Shown here: in pieces, positions 32,901 through 44,271 of the stretch
How the letters are laid out: every line of letters begins with the position of its first letter
How positions within the stretch are numbered: position 1 is the stretch's first letter
Assembly (NCBI RefSeq): GCF_902167145.1
Contig: NC_050104.1
Location: 98,715,849-98,779,848 of the forward strand
Reading direction: 5' to 3'
DNA: 64,000 bases
Source of the DNA: Zea mays
Taxonomy: Eukaryota; Streptophyta; Magnoliopsida; Poales; Poaceae
Made by a program: the position numbers and the translations under genes
The notes under the pieces: generated by a model
What the model was told of the DNA's origin: nothing
Databases searched by the model: none
The model's input: the letters and a program-made list of their open reading frames with translations, nothing else

Positions 32901-33137
32901 GGCCCCACGTACAAACACGCGTTCGAATGCGACGTGGAGTGCGTGGAGTACGCCGAGGCCCTCGCCGAGTCCGAGGCCCTCATCGCCGACCTGGAGAACC
33001 TCTCCAAAGAGGTGCCAGACGTGAAGCGTCATGCCGGCAACTTCGAGCCAGCGGAGACGGTTAAGGCCGTCCCACTCGACCCCAGTGGCGACACCTCCAA
33101 GCAGATCCGGATTGGTTCCAGGCTCGACCCCAAATAG
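29952..33137 (+). CDS. gag: element G gag-protease polyprotein
   Basis: The frame is open from upstream, and the first in-frame ATG is 29952 (MSFDGSYDMILLPPPRD), giving 1,061 residues up to TAG at 33135-33137. The N-terminal 500 residues are variable and rich in Arg, Pro and acidic residues. The gypsy gag core lies at about residues 520-675 (RPELWLADYRLACQLGG, YVRPGNSWDLRSCRQQPGES, DYIRRFSKQRTELPN). A Lys-rich basic stretch and a CPYHQG...H...C pattern (about 730-760) follow. The retropepsin-like region starts at about residue 870 with VLMDGGSCLNIIYAETL, where DGG stands in place of the usual DTG/DSG. The stop is in the same frame as the following pol and may be a mutated Gln codon or a read-through point. 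Confidence 0.88.
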   Translation: MSFDGSYDMILLPPPRDNDNGGRQPARRRRNRRHLPRGVEEQHSSSPRPLPRQRRRRRGNQGQAGGRASSAVERIDVPSTPTEGTPGVDLAFETKASAVPPRRADPEQEDDASALVESLQDVALVPETTVQPVPDVTTSLLVDQKVLTNSHLTSFRLGLNPPSDPALAGALIEASATPLGFRMRSPWDRLTDVSTYGPSGSEEDDDPNICWDFSGFGNPSAMRDFMTACDYCLSDCSDGSRSLDDEDCGPSRECFHVELGDPPEGNHLGMLEDGDFPRPVPRADIPRELAVVPVLAGGHDPQLEQVRGAQARLDEGTGALETIRRDVGQVWAGQPPAGEIRHLPQGLQHRVANDVRVRPPPASSGVGQNLAAAAMLLRTMPEPSTTEGRRIQGELKNLLEGAAARRAESTASRRQGYPSEPHVATSRFMREASVYTGRTRNTAPAAPGHLGNEHHRRDRRAHLDERVRRGYHPRRGGRYDSGEDRSPSPEPPGPQAFSRAIRRAPFPTQFRPPTTITKYSGETRPELWLADYRLACQLGGTDDDNLIIRNLPLFLSDTARAWLEHLPPGQISNWDDLVQAFAGNFQGTYVRPGNSWDLRSCRQQPGESLRDYIRRFSKQRTELPNITDSDVIGAFLAGTTCRDLVSKLGRKTPTRASELMDIATKFASGQEAVEAIFRKDKQPQGRPSEEAPEASAPRGAKKKGKKKSQSKRDAADADLVAAAEYKNPRKPPGGANLFDKMLKEPCPYHQGPVKHTLEECVMLRRHFHRVGPPAEGGRAHDDDKKEDHQAGEYPEVRDCFMIYGGHAANALARHRKQERREVCSVKVAAPVYLDWSDKPITFGQADHPDHVPSPGKYPLVVDPIVGNVRLTKVLMDGGSCLNIIYAETLRLLRVDLSSVRAGAAPFHGIFPGKRVQPLGRLDLPVCFGTPSNFRRETLTFEVVGFRGTYHAVLGRPCYAKFMAVPNYTYLKLKMSGPNGVITVGPTYKHAFECDVECVEYAEALAESEALIADLENLSKEVPDVKRHAGNFEPAETVKAVPLDPSGDTSKQIRIGSRLDPK

Positions 33138-36100
33138 GAAGCAGTGCTCGTCGACTTTCTCCGCGCAAACGCCGACGTCTTTGCGTGGAGTCCCTCGGAC
33201 ATGCCCGGCATACCGAGGGATGTCGCCGAGCACTCGCTGGATATTCGGGCCGGAGCCCGACCCGTCAGGCAACCTCTACGCCGATTCGACGAGGAGAAGC
33301 GCAGAGTGATAGGCGAGGAGATCCACAAGCTAATGGCAGCGGGGTTCATCAAAGAGGTATTCCATCCCGAATGGCTTGCCAACCCTGTGCTTGTGAGGAA
33401 GAAAGGGGGGAAATGGCGGATGTGTGTAGACTACACTGGTCTCAACAAAGCATGTCCGAAGGTTCCCTACCCTCTGCCTCGCATCGATCAAATCGTGGAT
33501 TCCACTGCTGGGTGCGAAACCCTGTCCTTCCTCGATGCCTACTCAGGGTATCACCAGATCCGGATGAAAGAGTCCGACCAGCTCGCGACTTCTTTCATCA
33601 CGCCCTTCGGCATGTACTGCTATGTCACCATGCCGTTCGGTTTGAGGAATGTGGGCGCGACGTACCAGCGGTGCATGAACCATGTGTTCGGCGAATACAT
33701 CGGTCGCACAGTCGAGGCCTACGTCGATGACATCGTAGTCAAGACAAGGAAGGCTTCCGACCTCCTCTCCGACCTTGAAGTGACATTCCGATGTCTCAAG
33801 GCGAAAGGAGTCAAGCTCAATCCTGAGAAGTGTGTCTTCGGGGTGCCCCGGGGCATGCTCCTGGGTTTCATCGTCTCCGAGCGAGGCATCGAAGCCAACC
33901 CGGAGAAGATCGCAGCTATCACCAGCATGGGACCCATCAAGGACTTAAAAGGCGTACAAAGGGTCATGGGATGTCTCGCGGCCCTGAGCCGCTTCATCTC
34001 ACGCCTCGGCGAAAGAGGTCTACCTCTGTACCGCCTCTTAAGGAAGGCCGAGAGTTTCGCTTGGACCCCTGAGGCCGAGGAAGCTCTCGGGAACCTGAAG
34101 GCACTCCTTACAAAGGCGCCTATCTTGGTGCCCCCAGCTGATGGAGAAGCCCTCTTGGTCTACGTCGCCGCGACCACTCAGGTGGTTAGCGCCGCGATTG
34201 TGGTCGAGAGGCAAGAAGAAGGGCATGCATTGCTCGTTCAGAGGCCAGTCTACTTCGTCAGCAAGGTATTGTCCGAGACCAAGATCCGCTACCCACAAGT
34301 TCAGAAGCTACTGTATGCTGTGATCCTGACGAGGCGGAAGTTACGACATTACTTCGAGTCTCATCCGGTAACTATGGTGTCATCCTTCCCCCTGGGGGAG
34401 ATCATCCAGTGCCGAGAGGCCTCGGGCAGGATCGCAAAGTGGGCGGTGGAAATCATGGGTGAAACAATCTCGTTCGCCCCTCGGAAGGCCATCAAGTCCC
34501 AGGTGTTGGCGGACTTCGTAGCCGAATGGGTCGACACCCAGCTACCGACGGCTCCGATCCAACCGGAGCTCTGGACCATGTTTTTCGACGGGTCGCTGAT
34601 GAAGACGGGAGCCGACGCGGGCCTGCTCTTCATCTCGCCCCTCGGGAAGCACCTACGCTACGTGCTACGCCTCCATTTCCCGGCGTCCAACAATGTGGCC
34701 GAGTACGAGGCTCTGGTCAACGGGTTGCAGATCACCATCGAGCTACGGGTCAGACGCCTCGACGCCCGCGGTGACTCGCAACTCGTCATCGACCAAGTCA
34801 TGAAGAACTCCCACTGCCGCGACCCGAAGATGGAGGCCTACTGCGATGAAGTTCGGCGCCTGGAAGACAAGTTCTTCGGGCTCGAGCTTAACCACATCGC
34901 TCGGCGCTACAACGAGACTGTGGACGAGCTGGCTAAAATAGCCTCGGGACGAACGACGGTCCCCCCGGACGTCTTCTCCCGGGATCTGCATCAACCCTCC
35001 GTCAAGATCGATGACACGCCCGAGCCCGAGGCACCCTCGGCTCAGCCCGAGGCGCCCTCGGCTCAGCCCGAGGCGCCCTCGGTTCGGCCCGAGGTACCCT
35101 CGGCTCCCGGGGCCGAGGCACTGCACGTCGAGGAGGAGCAGAACGGGGCCACGCCTGATCGAAATTGGCAGACCCCGTACCTGCAATATCTCCGCCAAGG
35201 AGAGCTACCCCTCGACCAAGCCGAGGCTCGGTGGGTAGCGCGACGCGCCAAGTCATTCGTCTTGCTAGGCGATGAGGAGGAGCTCTACCACCGCAGCCCC
35301 TCGGGCATCCTACAGCGATGCATCTCCATCGCCGAAGGTCAGGAACTCCTGCGAGAAATACACTCGGGGGCTTGCGGCCATCACGCAGCGCCTCGAGCCC
35401 TTGTCGGGAATGCCTTCCGGCAAGGCTTCTACTGGCCAACGGCGGTGGCTGACGCCACTAGAATTGTCCGCACCTGCGAAGGGTGCCAATTCTATGCGAA
35501 GCAGACCCACCTGCCCGCTCAGGCTCTGCAGACGATACCCATCACCTGGCCCTTTGCTGTATGGGGTCTGGACCTCGTCGGTCCCTTGCAGAAGGCGCCC
35601 GGGGGCTACACGCACCTGCTGGTCGCCATCGACAAATTCTCCAAGTGGATCGAGGTCCGACCCCTGAACAGCATCAGGTCCGAGCAGGCGGTGGCGTTCT
35701 TCACCAACATCATCCATCGCTTCGGGGTCCCAAACTCCATCATCACCGACAACGGTACCCAGTTCACCGGCAAAAAATTCTTGGATTTTTGCGAGGATCA
35801 CCACATCCGGGTGGACTGGGCCGCCGTGGCCCATCCCATGTCGAATGGGCAAGTGGAGCGTGCCAACGGCATGATTCTGCAAGGGCTCAAGCCCCGGATC
35901 TACAACGGCCTCAACAAGTTCGGCAAGCGATGGATGAAGGAACTCCCCTCGGTGATCTGGAGTCTGAGGACAACGCCAAGCCGAGCCACGGGTTTCACGC
36001 CGTTCTTCCTGGTCTACGGGGCCGAGGCCATCTTGCCCACTGACCTGGAATACGGCTCCCCGAGGACGAGGGCCTACAACGATCAAAGCAACCAAGCTAG

Positions 36101-36406
36101 CCGAGAAGACTCACTGGACCAGCTGGAAGAGGCTCGGGACAAGGCCTTACTACACTCGGTGCGGTACCAGCAGTCCCTGCGACGCTACCACGCCCGAGGG
36201 GTCCGGTCTCGAGACCTCCAGGTGGGCGACCTGGTGCATCGGCTGCGGCAAGACGCCCGAGGGAGGCACAAGCTCACGCCCCCTGGGAGGGGCCATTCGT
36301 CATCGCCAAAGTTCTGAAGCCCGGAACATACAAGCTGGCCAACAATCAAGGCGAGGTCTACGGCAACGCTTGGAACATCAAACAGCTACGTCGCTTCTAC
36401 CCTTAA
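33138..36406 (+). pseudogene. pol: element G pol: reverse transcriptase, RNase H, second RNase H, integrase (frameshifted near the end)
   Basis: In frame with gag-protease across the amber codon at 33135. Reverse transcriptase lies at about 33350-33900 (GGKWRMCVDYTGLNKACPK, FGLRNVGATYQR, YVDDIVVKT). A first RNase H-like domain follows at 34030-34520 and the second, archaeal-type RNase H at 34570-34960 (FFDGS, NNVAEYEAL, DSQLVIDQ, ETVDELAK: the D-E-D-D pattern). A short Pro-Glu-Ala-Pro-Ser repeat linker (35020-35110) leads to the integrase zinc domain (HH...CEGCQFYAKQ, about 35355-35500) and core (WGLDLVGPL, IITDNGTQF, SNGQVERANGM). One base is missing in the C-run near 36280, ending the frame at 36317. 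In the correct frame the tail YKLANNQGEVYGNAWN...FYP reaches TAA at 36404-36406. Confidence 0.9.
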
Positions 36407-36639
36407 GATGTTTTCAAGTTGTTCATATACCTCGCACCCACGCAAAGTTTAGTCATCAAGGAAGGGTCGGCCTCGCCTCGGCAAAGCCCGACCCTCCCTC
36501 GGGGGCTAAAAGGGGGGGAGACCCCCTCTGCGTCGAAATTTTCCTCGAAAAAGGATATCTTTTTAGCAGAATTTCTTTCGTGCTTCTTGACTACTTCGGA
36601 AAGCGGATCCTGGAAACGACGGAGTACACGTAAGCAGCC

Positions 36640-37530
36640 AAGGCTGACCGAGCCGAGGGACTCCTACGCCTCCGGGATACGGATACCTCACTCATCACCT
36701 TCTGCGATAAGTAACTCGCGTTCGGATAAAGTAATTCCGCGGACCGAACAAGTCTTCACGTTTGGAAGCTCTTCTGCCGAGGCGGTCCTTCGAGCCTTCT
36801 CGACTGAGTCGGAGACAGGGCCTCATGGACGGGTGAAAGTACGTGTAAGCGGCAAGGCCGACCGAGCCGAGGGACTCCCACGCCTCCGGGATACGGATAC
36901 CTCACTCATCACCTTCCGCGAGAAGCAACTCTCGCCCGCACAAACATCCCTGTTACCGACAAAAAGTCCAGATGCTCAAAATAAGAGGAAAGGAGACGCA
37001 GCTTTACAACGCAGCGAGGGTGTGTTTTCTGGCCTCAGCGGCCGCAGAAGGCACACGCTACAAGGCGATCTGATCCTGCAGGCTCGGGTCTTCACGCTGG
37101 AAGGGGGCTAGCACCCTCGGCATCGACGACACCTTCAGCGAAGATCCGACCCAGCCTCGGACGGCGACGCGGTCCAGGGACTTCTCCGGGAATCCGGCCC
37201 GAGCAGGCGGCTCGGCCGGTTACCCCTGGGGCCTCGGCCAACCATCTTCCAAGGGCACCAGCCCGACCCGAGGCCTCGGCTGATCGACTCCGGCGTCGGC
37301 CCCGCTGACGGGCAACCCGGCTAGGCTCCGGCCAACCAGGTTCCCATTTTCGAGCCAACTCCGCCTCTGTTCGTACTGATATCGCTACCCCTGGCCTCGG
37401 CTCATCGAAGAGCGGCCAAGGGGTCCCTTTAACTAAGCTAGAGGAGCCTCAAACAACAAGGCCGATCGAGCCGAGGGACTCCTACGCCTCCGAGATACGG
37501 ATACCTCACTCGTCACCTTGACACGGGGCG
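36640..37530 (+). repeat. dispersed direct repeat in the G 3' region
   Basis: A block of about 60 bp with GACCGAGCCGAGGGACTCC, then ACGCCTCCGGGATACGGATA and CCTCACTCATCACCTT occurs three times, at about 36640-36705, 36860-36925 and 37462-37520, with small differences (for example GATCGAGCC and GAGATACGG in the last). Confidence 0.8.
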
Positions 37531-39277
37531 ACTCATGCTTGGTGAAGCGGTTCAGGTAATCAACAGGCGAGACTTAGTGCTCGAAAATAAAGAAAAAACA
37601 CGGCTCCATGCCGAAACTACATACATGTTCAGGCCTCGACAGCCACAATGAACAAAAACACTAGCATTCGAAGTGCCATTACAAATGGAACTCCGGTTCC
37701 CCCTCCGCAGGTACGAACAACCCCACTCCATGGGGGAAGGCCTGCGGAGCAACAGAAGACTGACGAGCGGCTCGCCGCCGCCCGTTCTGACTACGACGAC
37801 AACCACCCCCGCCCCGGGCGGCGAAGCGGCTTCGACAGCAGCTTCGGGGCAGGTGTTACGACAGGAGGGCTCTCACTCGCAGAGGACGAGAACCAGCCAT
37901 TCAGGCCGGGAGACGGAGACCCAGGGCTACTGGCGCCCTAGCCGAGTGACGGCGACCTACCTATCCCGGCATGGCTGGAGGAAGTCCCCGTGAGACTGAA
38001 GGATGCCATTCTCCCCCAGGCGTCGGGGGAAGAAAAGGGCAGCCGACCCATGCGGGGGCAGCCCCCCGACTCGCCTCATCCTCCATCTTGGCCTGGATGA
38101 CGAAAATCCTTGAGGCCGAGGGAGGGGAAGAGGCCGCAGCCTGGCTCGCTTTCCCCACCGTCAAACTGGAGGTCACCATCTTGGGTGACCACCGGTGGAG
38201 GGGTGCAGCCGGGCTGCACGATGAAAATCCTTGAAGCCGAACGATGGCTGAAAGGTACCAACTCCCACGGAGTTGCGTTCCTCCAACGAGGAGGCGGAAA
38301 GACGGTGGGTACCCCCCATCCGGGGGCTTGGAAGATGGAAAGACACGACGCATGAGGGAGGAAGAAGACATGGTCGCCTTCCGAAAGGGGTCACCCTCCT
38401 TTTAAAGGCAACTCTCCCTGCGTGCGCCCTCAAACGCCACGGGCTGAGTCTTCTCCAACACGCTCCAAGGCCCTCCCCTGCGGCGCGGGGGGCTGGGTCC
38501 CGCATGTCATGCAAACCGGCTCAGAGCAGAAGAAGCCAAACCGCCGCGCGTGGTGCACACAACCGCCCAGCGGTTACAAGCGACCCCCCACTTTTGCCCA
38601 GACCAACGGGCGGAAGGGGCGGGCAGCCATGCAGGCGGCATGCAACCGCGCTAGGTGGACGCGCTTCTCCGACTTCTGACACGCCAGCTTGGAGGCCCAG
38701 GCCCACGCGTCACGCAACCAGTGCACCGGATGCTGCATGCAGGCAACTGCACCGCCACTTGCGCCACCGTCGCACCTCTTCGGTTGCGGAACCTATGCCG
38801 CGACTCGAGGTGACCCAGTGCACGACCCAGCAGCGCCAGCCTGGCGCGACGGTCAATGCGGCCGAAAGTGGGCCGGCAGTAGTGACGGTGGTAGGCGGGC
38901 GGGAGCAGCAGTCACGTCGTCAGCCAGGCTCACGTCCCATCTAAGGGCAGCAAGAGAGCCTCCTCCCACGGCGTGAAGACAGTGCACCCATGACCCGTTC
39001 CTCGAACGGCTCGCGCACGCGCAACGGCCGCCCCGCCAACCACTCGCCCCGTCGCATTAACTCCGCGGCGGGACAGGCGGCGCCTCTGGCAGGAGAAGCG
39101 GGCGACGCTTCGCCTTCGCCGTAATAACCGCGCCAAAAAAGGTACGCCACGTCGTTCGATTTTGTATCCTTTTCCTTTTTTCCTCTTTCTCTATCTCTTG
39201 CAACAGGGACCGGGAAAGGGGGATACCCCGAAAAGGATCCTTCCCTGTGAAGGAACCGGGCTCCGAGCCCCCCCTAC

Positions 39278-39482
39278 TGATCAGAGGTTCGAAGGCTGGC
39301 CCTCCGAAGGGTTCAACAGCCGCCTCAGATCGCGTGGGCCCGACACCCACTACTGGTCAGGGGTTCGAAGGCCGGCCCCCCGAAGGGCTCCATGGCCGCC
39401 TCAGGCTACTCGGGCTCCGCGCCCATTACTGATCAGGGGTTCGAAGGCTGGCCCCCGAAGGGTTCACAGTCGCCTCAGACGC
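39278..39482 (+). repeat. three tandem copies of a ~75 bp unit in the G 3' region
   Basis: The unit contains CTGATCAGGGGTTCGAAGGC, TGGCCCCCCGAAGGGTTC and a CGCCTCAG segment. Copies start at about 39277, 39352 and 39426. Their function is unknown. Confidence 0.8.
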
Positions 39483-40211
39483 CGAGCGAGGGATGACCAG
39501 GGGTACGTTCGATACATAACCGAGGCTCGGGCTGCGCTCCCGAGGTACCCTAGGACATTTCCGAGACCAGCGGGAGCGATCTTGTAATGGAATCCCATCG
39601 GAGGGAGGCATCGAGCCCTCGGACCCCGTCGCCAGGGGACCGGGTCCGGCAGATCACCCGCAGGTACTTTTGGGCGTGCCTCTGGGCCCCTAGCCGACCC
39701 CCAACGAACGGGGCACGGACGTCCACTCGGATTACCCGCTTGCAGCTCACCGGAGACACCATGTTCGGTGCCCATCGAGGGTAACATGGCGCTCTCCCCC
39801 CCTCCTCCTTGCGGAAAGGCGACGTAGGGGCGTATGTAAAAAGCCGAGTCTGTCCCTGATCGCCCTCTCGCCCTGTGCGGAGGCTCGGGGGCTGCTCTCG
39901 CAAACCCGGCTCCGGCCAGACCGTTGACAGCGTCAACATACCAGCCCAAGAGCTTGTGCCCCGACCGTGCACCCGGGCTACGGCCAGTTCGCATGAGGGA
40001 ACAACCAGACCAGCCGAAGCATTACGCAAGGCATTAAGACCTCGAAGGAGTGAAACCACTCCTCCGAGGCCTCGGGGGCTACACCCGGTGGGTGCGCTCG
40101 CGCGCACCCACCGGAACAAAATGCAACCGAGAAAGGCTGGTCCCCTTGCAAAAAAGTGCGACGAAAGCCTCCAAGCGAGTGCTAACACTCCCTTCGAGGC
40201 TCGGGGGCTAC

Positions 40212-41838
40212 TGTCGGGGACCATAATTAGGGGTACCCTCAAGACGCCTAATTCTCAGCTGGTAACCCCCATCAGCATAAAGCTGCAAAGGCCTGATGGG
40301 TGCGATTAAGTCAGGAATCAGTCCATACGAGTGACTCGATCACGCTTCGCCCGAGCCTAGCCTCGGACAAGGGTAGCCGACCTCGAGGGACTTCCGTCTC
40401 GCCCGAGGCCCCCCTTTTAACGGCGGACACATCTTCGGCTCGCCCAAGGCCTTGGCTTCGCTAAGAAGCAACCCTGACTAAATCGCCGCACCGACTGACC
40501 GAGTCGTAGGAGCATTTAAAGTAAAGGTGGCCTGACACCTTTATCCTGACGCGCGCCCTCCGGCAGAGCCGAGGTGACCGCCGTCACTTCACTGCTCCAC
40601 TGACCGGTCTGACAGAAGGACAGCGCCGCCTGCGCCACTCCGACTACAGTGCCACTCGACAGAGTGAGTCTGACAGGCAGTCAGGTCTTGCCAAAGGCGC
40701 CATAGGAAACTCCGCTCCACCCGACCCCAGGGCTCGGACTCGGGCTAAGACCCGGAAGACGGCGAACTTCGCTCCGCCCGACCCCAGGGCTCGGACTCGG
40801 GCTAAGACCCGGAAGACGGCGAACTCCGCTCCGCCCGACCCCAGGGCTCGGACTCGGGCAAAGACCCGGAAGACGGCGAACTCCGCTCCGCCCGACCCCA
40901 GGGCTCGGACTCGGGCAAAGACCCGGAAGACGGCGAACTCCGCTCCGCCCGACCCCAGGGCTCGGACTCGGGCTAAAACCCGGAAGACGACGAACTCCGC
41001 TTCGCCCGACCCCAGGGCTCGGACTCCGCCCTGGCCTCTGCCGAACGACCTCCGCCTCGCCCGACCCAGGGGCTCGGGCTCGGCCTCGGCAACGGAAGAC
41101 AGATTCGACCCCAGCTTCGGAGGAGCCCCCACGTCGCCCGGCCTCGGGTGCGGGCCCGCCACGTCAACGGGAAGCGCCATCATCATCCTACCCCGAGCCG
41201 ACTCGGGTCACAGAGAACAAGACCGGTGTCCCATCTGGCTAGCTCCGCCAGATGGGCAATGATGGCGCCCCACAAGCTCTGTGACGACGGCGGCTCTCAG
41301 CTCTCTTACGGAAGCAGGGGGACGTCAGCAAGGACTCGACCGCACCGACAGCTGTCCCTCCGCCAGGCTCCGTTGCTCCTCCGACAGCCACGACATCACG
41401 CCAGCAGGGTGCCAAGATCTCTCCGGCTGCCACATTGGCATGTACTTAGGGCGCTAGCTCTCCCTCCGCTAGACACGTAGCACTCTGCTACACCCCCCAT
41501 TGTACACCTGGATCCTCTCCTTACGACTATAAAAGGAAGGACCAGGGCCTTCTTAGAGAAGGTTGGCCACGCGGGACCGAGGATGGGACAGGCGCTCTCT
41601 TGGGGCCGCTCGCTTCCCTCACCCGCGTGGATGCTTGTAACCCCCCTACTGCAAGCGCACCCGACCTGGGCGCGGGACGAACACGAAGGCCGCAGGATTT
41701 CCACCTCTCTCACGCCCGTCTCCGGCCACCTCGCCTTTCCCCCCTTCGCGCTCGCCCACGCGCTCGACCCATCTGGGCTGGGGCACGCGGCACACTCACT
41801 CGTCGGCTTAGGGACCCCCCGGTCTCGAAACGCCGACA
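40212..41838 (+). repeat. 3' LTR of gypsy element G
   Basis: 1,627 bp, the partner of 28203-29828. It has the TGTCGGGG start, the same minisatellite (about 40710-41025) and ends ACGCCGACA before TAGGT. Most of the roughly 25 differences from the 5' LTR are transitions. Confidence 0.93.
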
Positions 41839-41843
41839 TAGGT

Positions 41844-42570
41844 CTATTGAAAGGGAATTGGAGTCTTCGGCAAAGACAAAGGCTTCCACTCCGTAACTCA
41901 TCCTTCATCGTCGCTCCAAGCCACTCTCCATCTGTGGGGGAGAAAGCCTGAGTCCAAAGCAAAAGGACTCCGTCTTTGGTATAATCTTCACCCATATTTT
42001 ATTTTACCAAAGGGGAGAAAGTAGCTAAAAGGGCTCTAATGACTCCGTTTTTGGCGATTCATGCCAAAGGGGGAGAGAGTATTAGCCCAAAGCAAAAGGA
42101 CCACACCACCACCTCATTTTTAAAATGATTTTCAATTGCAAATTTCAAATTGGTATCTTATTGTGTTCAAAAGGGGAAGAAGTTAGTATTTTCAAAAATG
42201 ATATCTTAAAACCCTCTTGAACACTAAGAGGAGGATTTCATTTAGGGGGAGTTTTGGTTAGTCAAAGGAAAAGCATTTGAAACAGGGGGAGAAAATTTCA
42301 AATCTTGAAAATGCTTCTCAAAACTCTTATTCACTTACCTTTGACTATTTGCAAAAGGACTTTGAAAAGAATTTGCAAAAACAAAACCTGTGGTGTAAGC
42401 GTGGTCCAAAATGTTAAAAATAAAAGAAACAATCCATGCACATCTTATAAGTATTTATATTGGCTCAAATCCAAGCAACCTTTGCACTTACATTATGCAA
42501 GCTAGTTCAATTATGCACTTCTATACTTGCTTTGGTTTGTGTTGGCATCAATCACCAAAAAGGGGGAGAT
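41844..42570 (+). other. Sirevirus A 3' non-coding region, right part, with polypurine tracts
   Basis: Continuation of the A tail after G. It begins with the internal copy of the LTR start (ATTGAAAGGGAATT, 41848 on) and a decayed version of the GTCTTCGGCGAAGAC dyad. GGGGGAGA-type purine tracts at about 41936, 42067, 42245 and 42284 precede the main tract AAAAAGGGGGAGAT (42557-42570) at the LTR. No gene is seen. Confidence 0.75.
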
Positions 42571-42945
42571 TAAAAGGGAATTAGGCTTACACCTAGTTCC
42601 TAAATGATTTTGGTGGTTGAATTGCCCAACACAAATAATTGGACTAACTAGTTTGCTCTAGTCTATAAGTTATACAGGTGCCAAAGGTTCACACTTAGCC
42701 AATAAAAAGACTAAGAATTGGTTTCAACAAAGAGAGCAAGGGATAACCGAAGGCAGCCCTGGTATGGCGCACCGGACTGTCCGGTGTGCCACCGGACAGT
42801 GTCCAGTGCACCACTGGACAGTGTCCGGTGCACCAGGGGACTTCACGCTGAACTCTTCACCTTCGGGAAAATCCAGAGGCGCTTTGCTATAATTCACCGG
42901 ACTGTCCGGTGTACACCGGACAGTGTTCGGTGCTCCAGAGGAGAG
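42571..42945 (+). repeat. 3' LTR of Sirevirus A, left fragment
   Basis: First 375 bp of the LTR. The terminal TG is mutated to TA (TAAAAGGGAATTAGG). It ends in GAGAG (42941-42945), the target duplication of Sirevirus C; the rest of this LTR is at 59738-60663. Confidence 0.92.
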
Positions 42946-44271
42946 TGAAAGTCGCCTAGAGGGGGGTGAATAGGGCGAATCTAAAATTTACAAAGTTAAT
43001 CACAACTACAAGCCGGGTTAGCGTTAGAAATATAATCGAGTCCGCCAGAGAGGGTGAAAAAAAATCGCAAGCGAATAAGAAGTGTGACACACGGATTTGT
43101 TTTACCGAGGTTCGGTTCTTGCAAACCTACTCCCCGTTGAGGTGGTCACAAAGACCGGGTCTCTTTCAACCCTTTCCCTCTCTCAAACGGTCCCTCGGAC
43201 CGAGTGAGCTTTCTCTTCTCAATCACTTGGAACACAAAGTTCCCACAAGGACCACCACAAGATTGGTGTCTCTTGCCTCAATTACAAGTGAGTATGATCT
43301 CAAGAAAGAATGTGAAAGAAGAGAAGCGATCCAAGCGCAAGAGCTCAAATGAACACTACAAATCACTCTCTCTAGTTACTAAAGCTTTGTGTGGAGTTGG
43401 GAGAGGATTTGATCTCTTTTGGTGTGCTTTGCAATGAATGCTAGCTCTTGTATAGTGGTTGGAAGCTGGAAAACTTGGATGACTTGAATGTGGGGTGGTT
43501 GGGGGTATTTATAGCCCCAACCACCAAACTAGCCGTTTGGTGGAGGCTGACTGTCGTATGGTGCACCGGACAGTCCGGTGCACACCGGACATGTCCGGTG
43601 CGCCAGCCACGTCACCAAAGCCGTTGGGTTCCGACCGTTGGAGCTCTGTCTTCTGGGCCCGCCTGGATGTCCGGTGGTGCACCGGACATGCACTGTAGAG
43701 TGTCCGTTGCGCCAGCATGGGCGTGCCTGCCTTCTGCGCGCGCTGGCGCGCATTCAATGCGCTGCAGGTAGCCGTTGGCGCCGAAGTATCCGTTGCTTCG
43801 ATGTCACACCGGACAGTCCGGTGTACACCGGACATGTCCGGTGAATTATAGCGGACTAGCCGTTGCGAATTCCCGAAGCTGGCGAGTTCCAGAGCCGCTC
43901 TTCCTTGGAGCACTGGACACTGTCCGGTGTACACCGGACAGTCCGGTGAATTATAGCGGAGCGCCTCTAGATTTTCCCGAAGGTGACGAGTTTGAGTTGG
44001 AGTCCTCTGGTGCACCGGACACTGTCTGGTGGTGCACCGGACACTGTCCGGTGGCACACCGGACAGTCCGGTGCGCTAGACTAGAGGTGCCTTCGGTTAT
44101 CCCTTTGCTCTTTTGTTGAACCCAATACTTGGTCTTTTATTGGCTAAGTGTGAACCTTTGGCACCTGTATAGCTTGTACACTAGAGCAAACTAGTTAGTC
44201 CAATTATTTGTGTTGGGCAATTCAACCACCAAAATCATTTAGGAACTAGGTGTAAGCCTAATTCCCTTTCA
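42946..44271 (-). repeat. 3' LTR of Sirevirus C
   Basis: 1,326 bp with CACCGGACAGTCCGGTG-type dyads at about 43560-44080. The LTR TATA box lies in the GGTTGGGG/CCCCAACC dyad at about 43495-43525. Confidence 0.93.

Larger units (their letters stand above)
36407..40211 (+). other. 3.8 kb non-coding 3' region of element G
   Basis: The region holds no frame I can recognise on either strand. Frames of 130-230 codons exist (for example 38273-38944 plus and 39550-40242 minus), but they are GC-driven and resemble nothing known. Long non-coding or extra-gene tails are typical of Tat-lineage elements. It contains two repeat families described separately. It ends at the polypurine tract GAGGCTCGGGGGCTAC (40196-40211). 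Confidence 0.75.
28203..41838 (+). mobile_element. element G: Ty3/gypsy LTR retrotransposon of the Tat lineage (Huck-like)
   Basis: 13,636 bp with 5 bp duplication TAGGT at 28198-28202 and 41839-41843. LTRs are 1,626 and 1,627 bp, starting TGTCGGGGACCATAATTAGG and ending CGAAACACCGACA (5') or CGAAACGCCGACA (3'). Roughly 25 differences by eye (about 1.6%) make it younger than its host A. Order: LTR, primer site, gag-protease frame, pol frame with two RNase H domains before integrase, 3.8 kb non-coding, polypurine tract, LTR. The second (archaeal-type) RNase H and the long 3' region are hallmarks of the Tat lineage. The name Huck-like is from memory and less sure than the lineage; Flip is an alternative. 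Confidence 0.93.

Noticed and set aside
39550..40242. 230-codon minus-strand frame, and 223 codons at 38273-38944 on the plus strand
   Set aside because: The first runs across the LTR boundary. Both lie in GC-rich repeat-bearing DNA and show no recognisable domain, so I did not call them genes.
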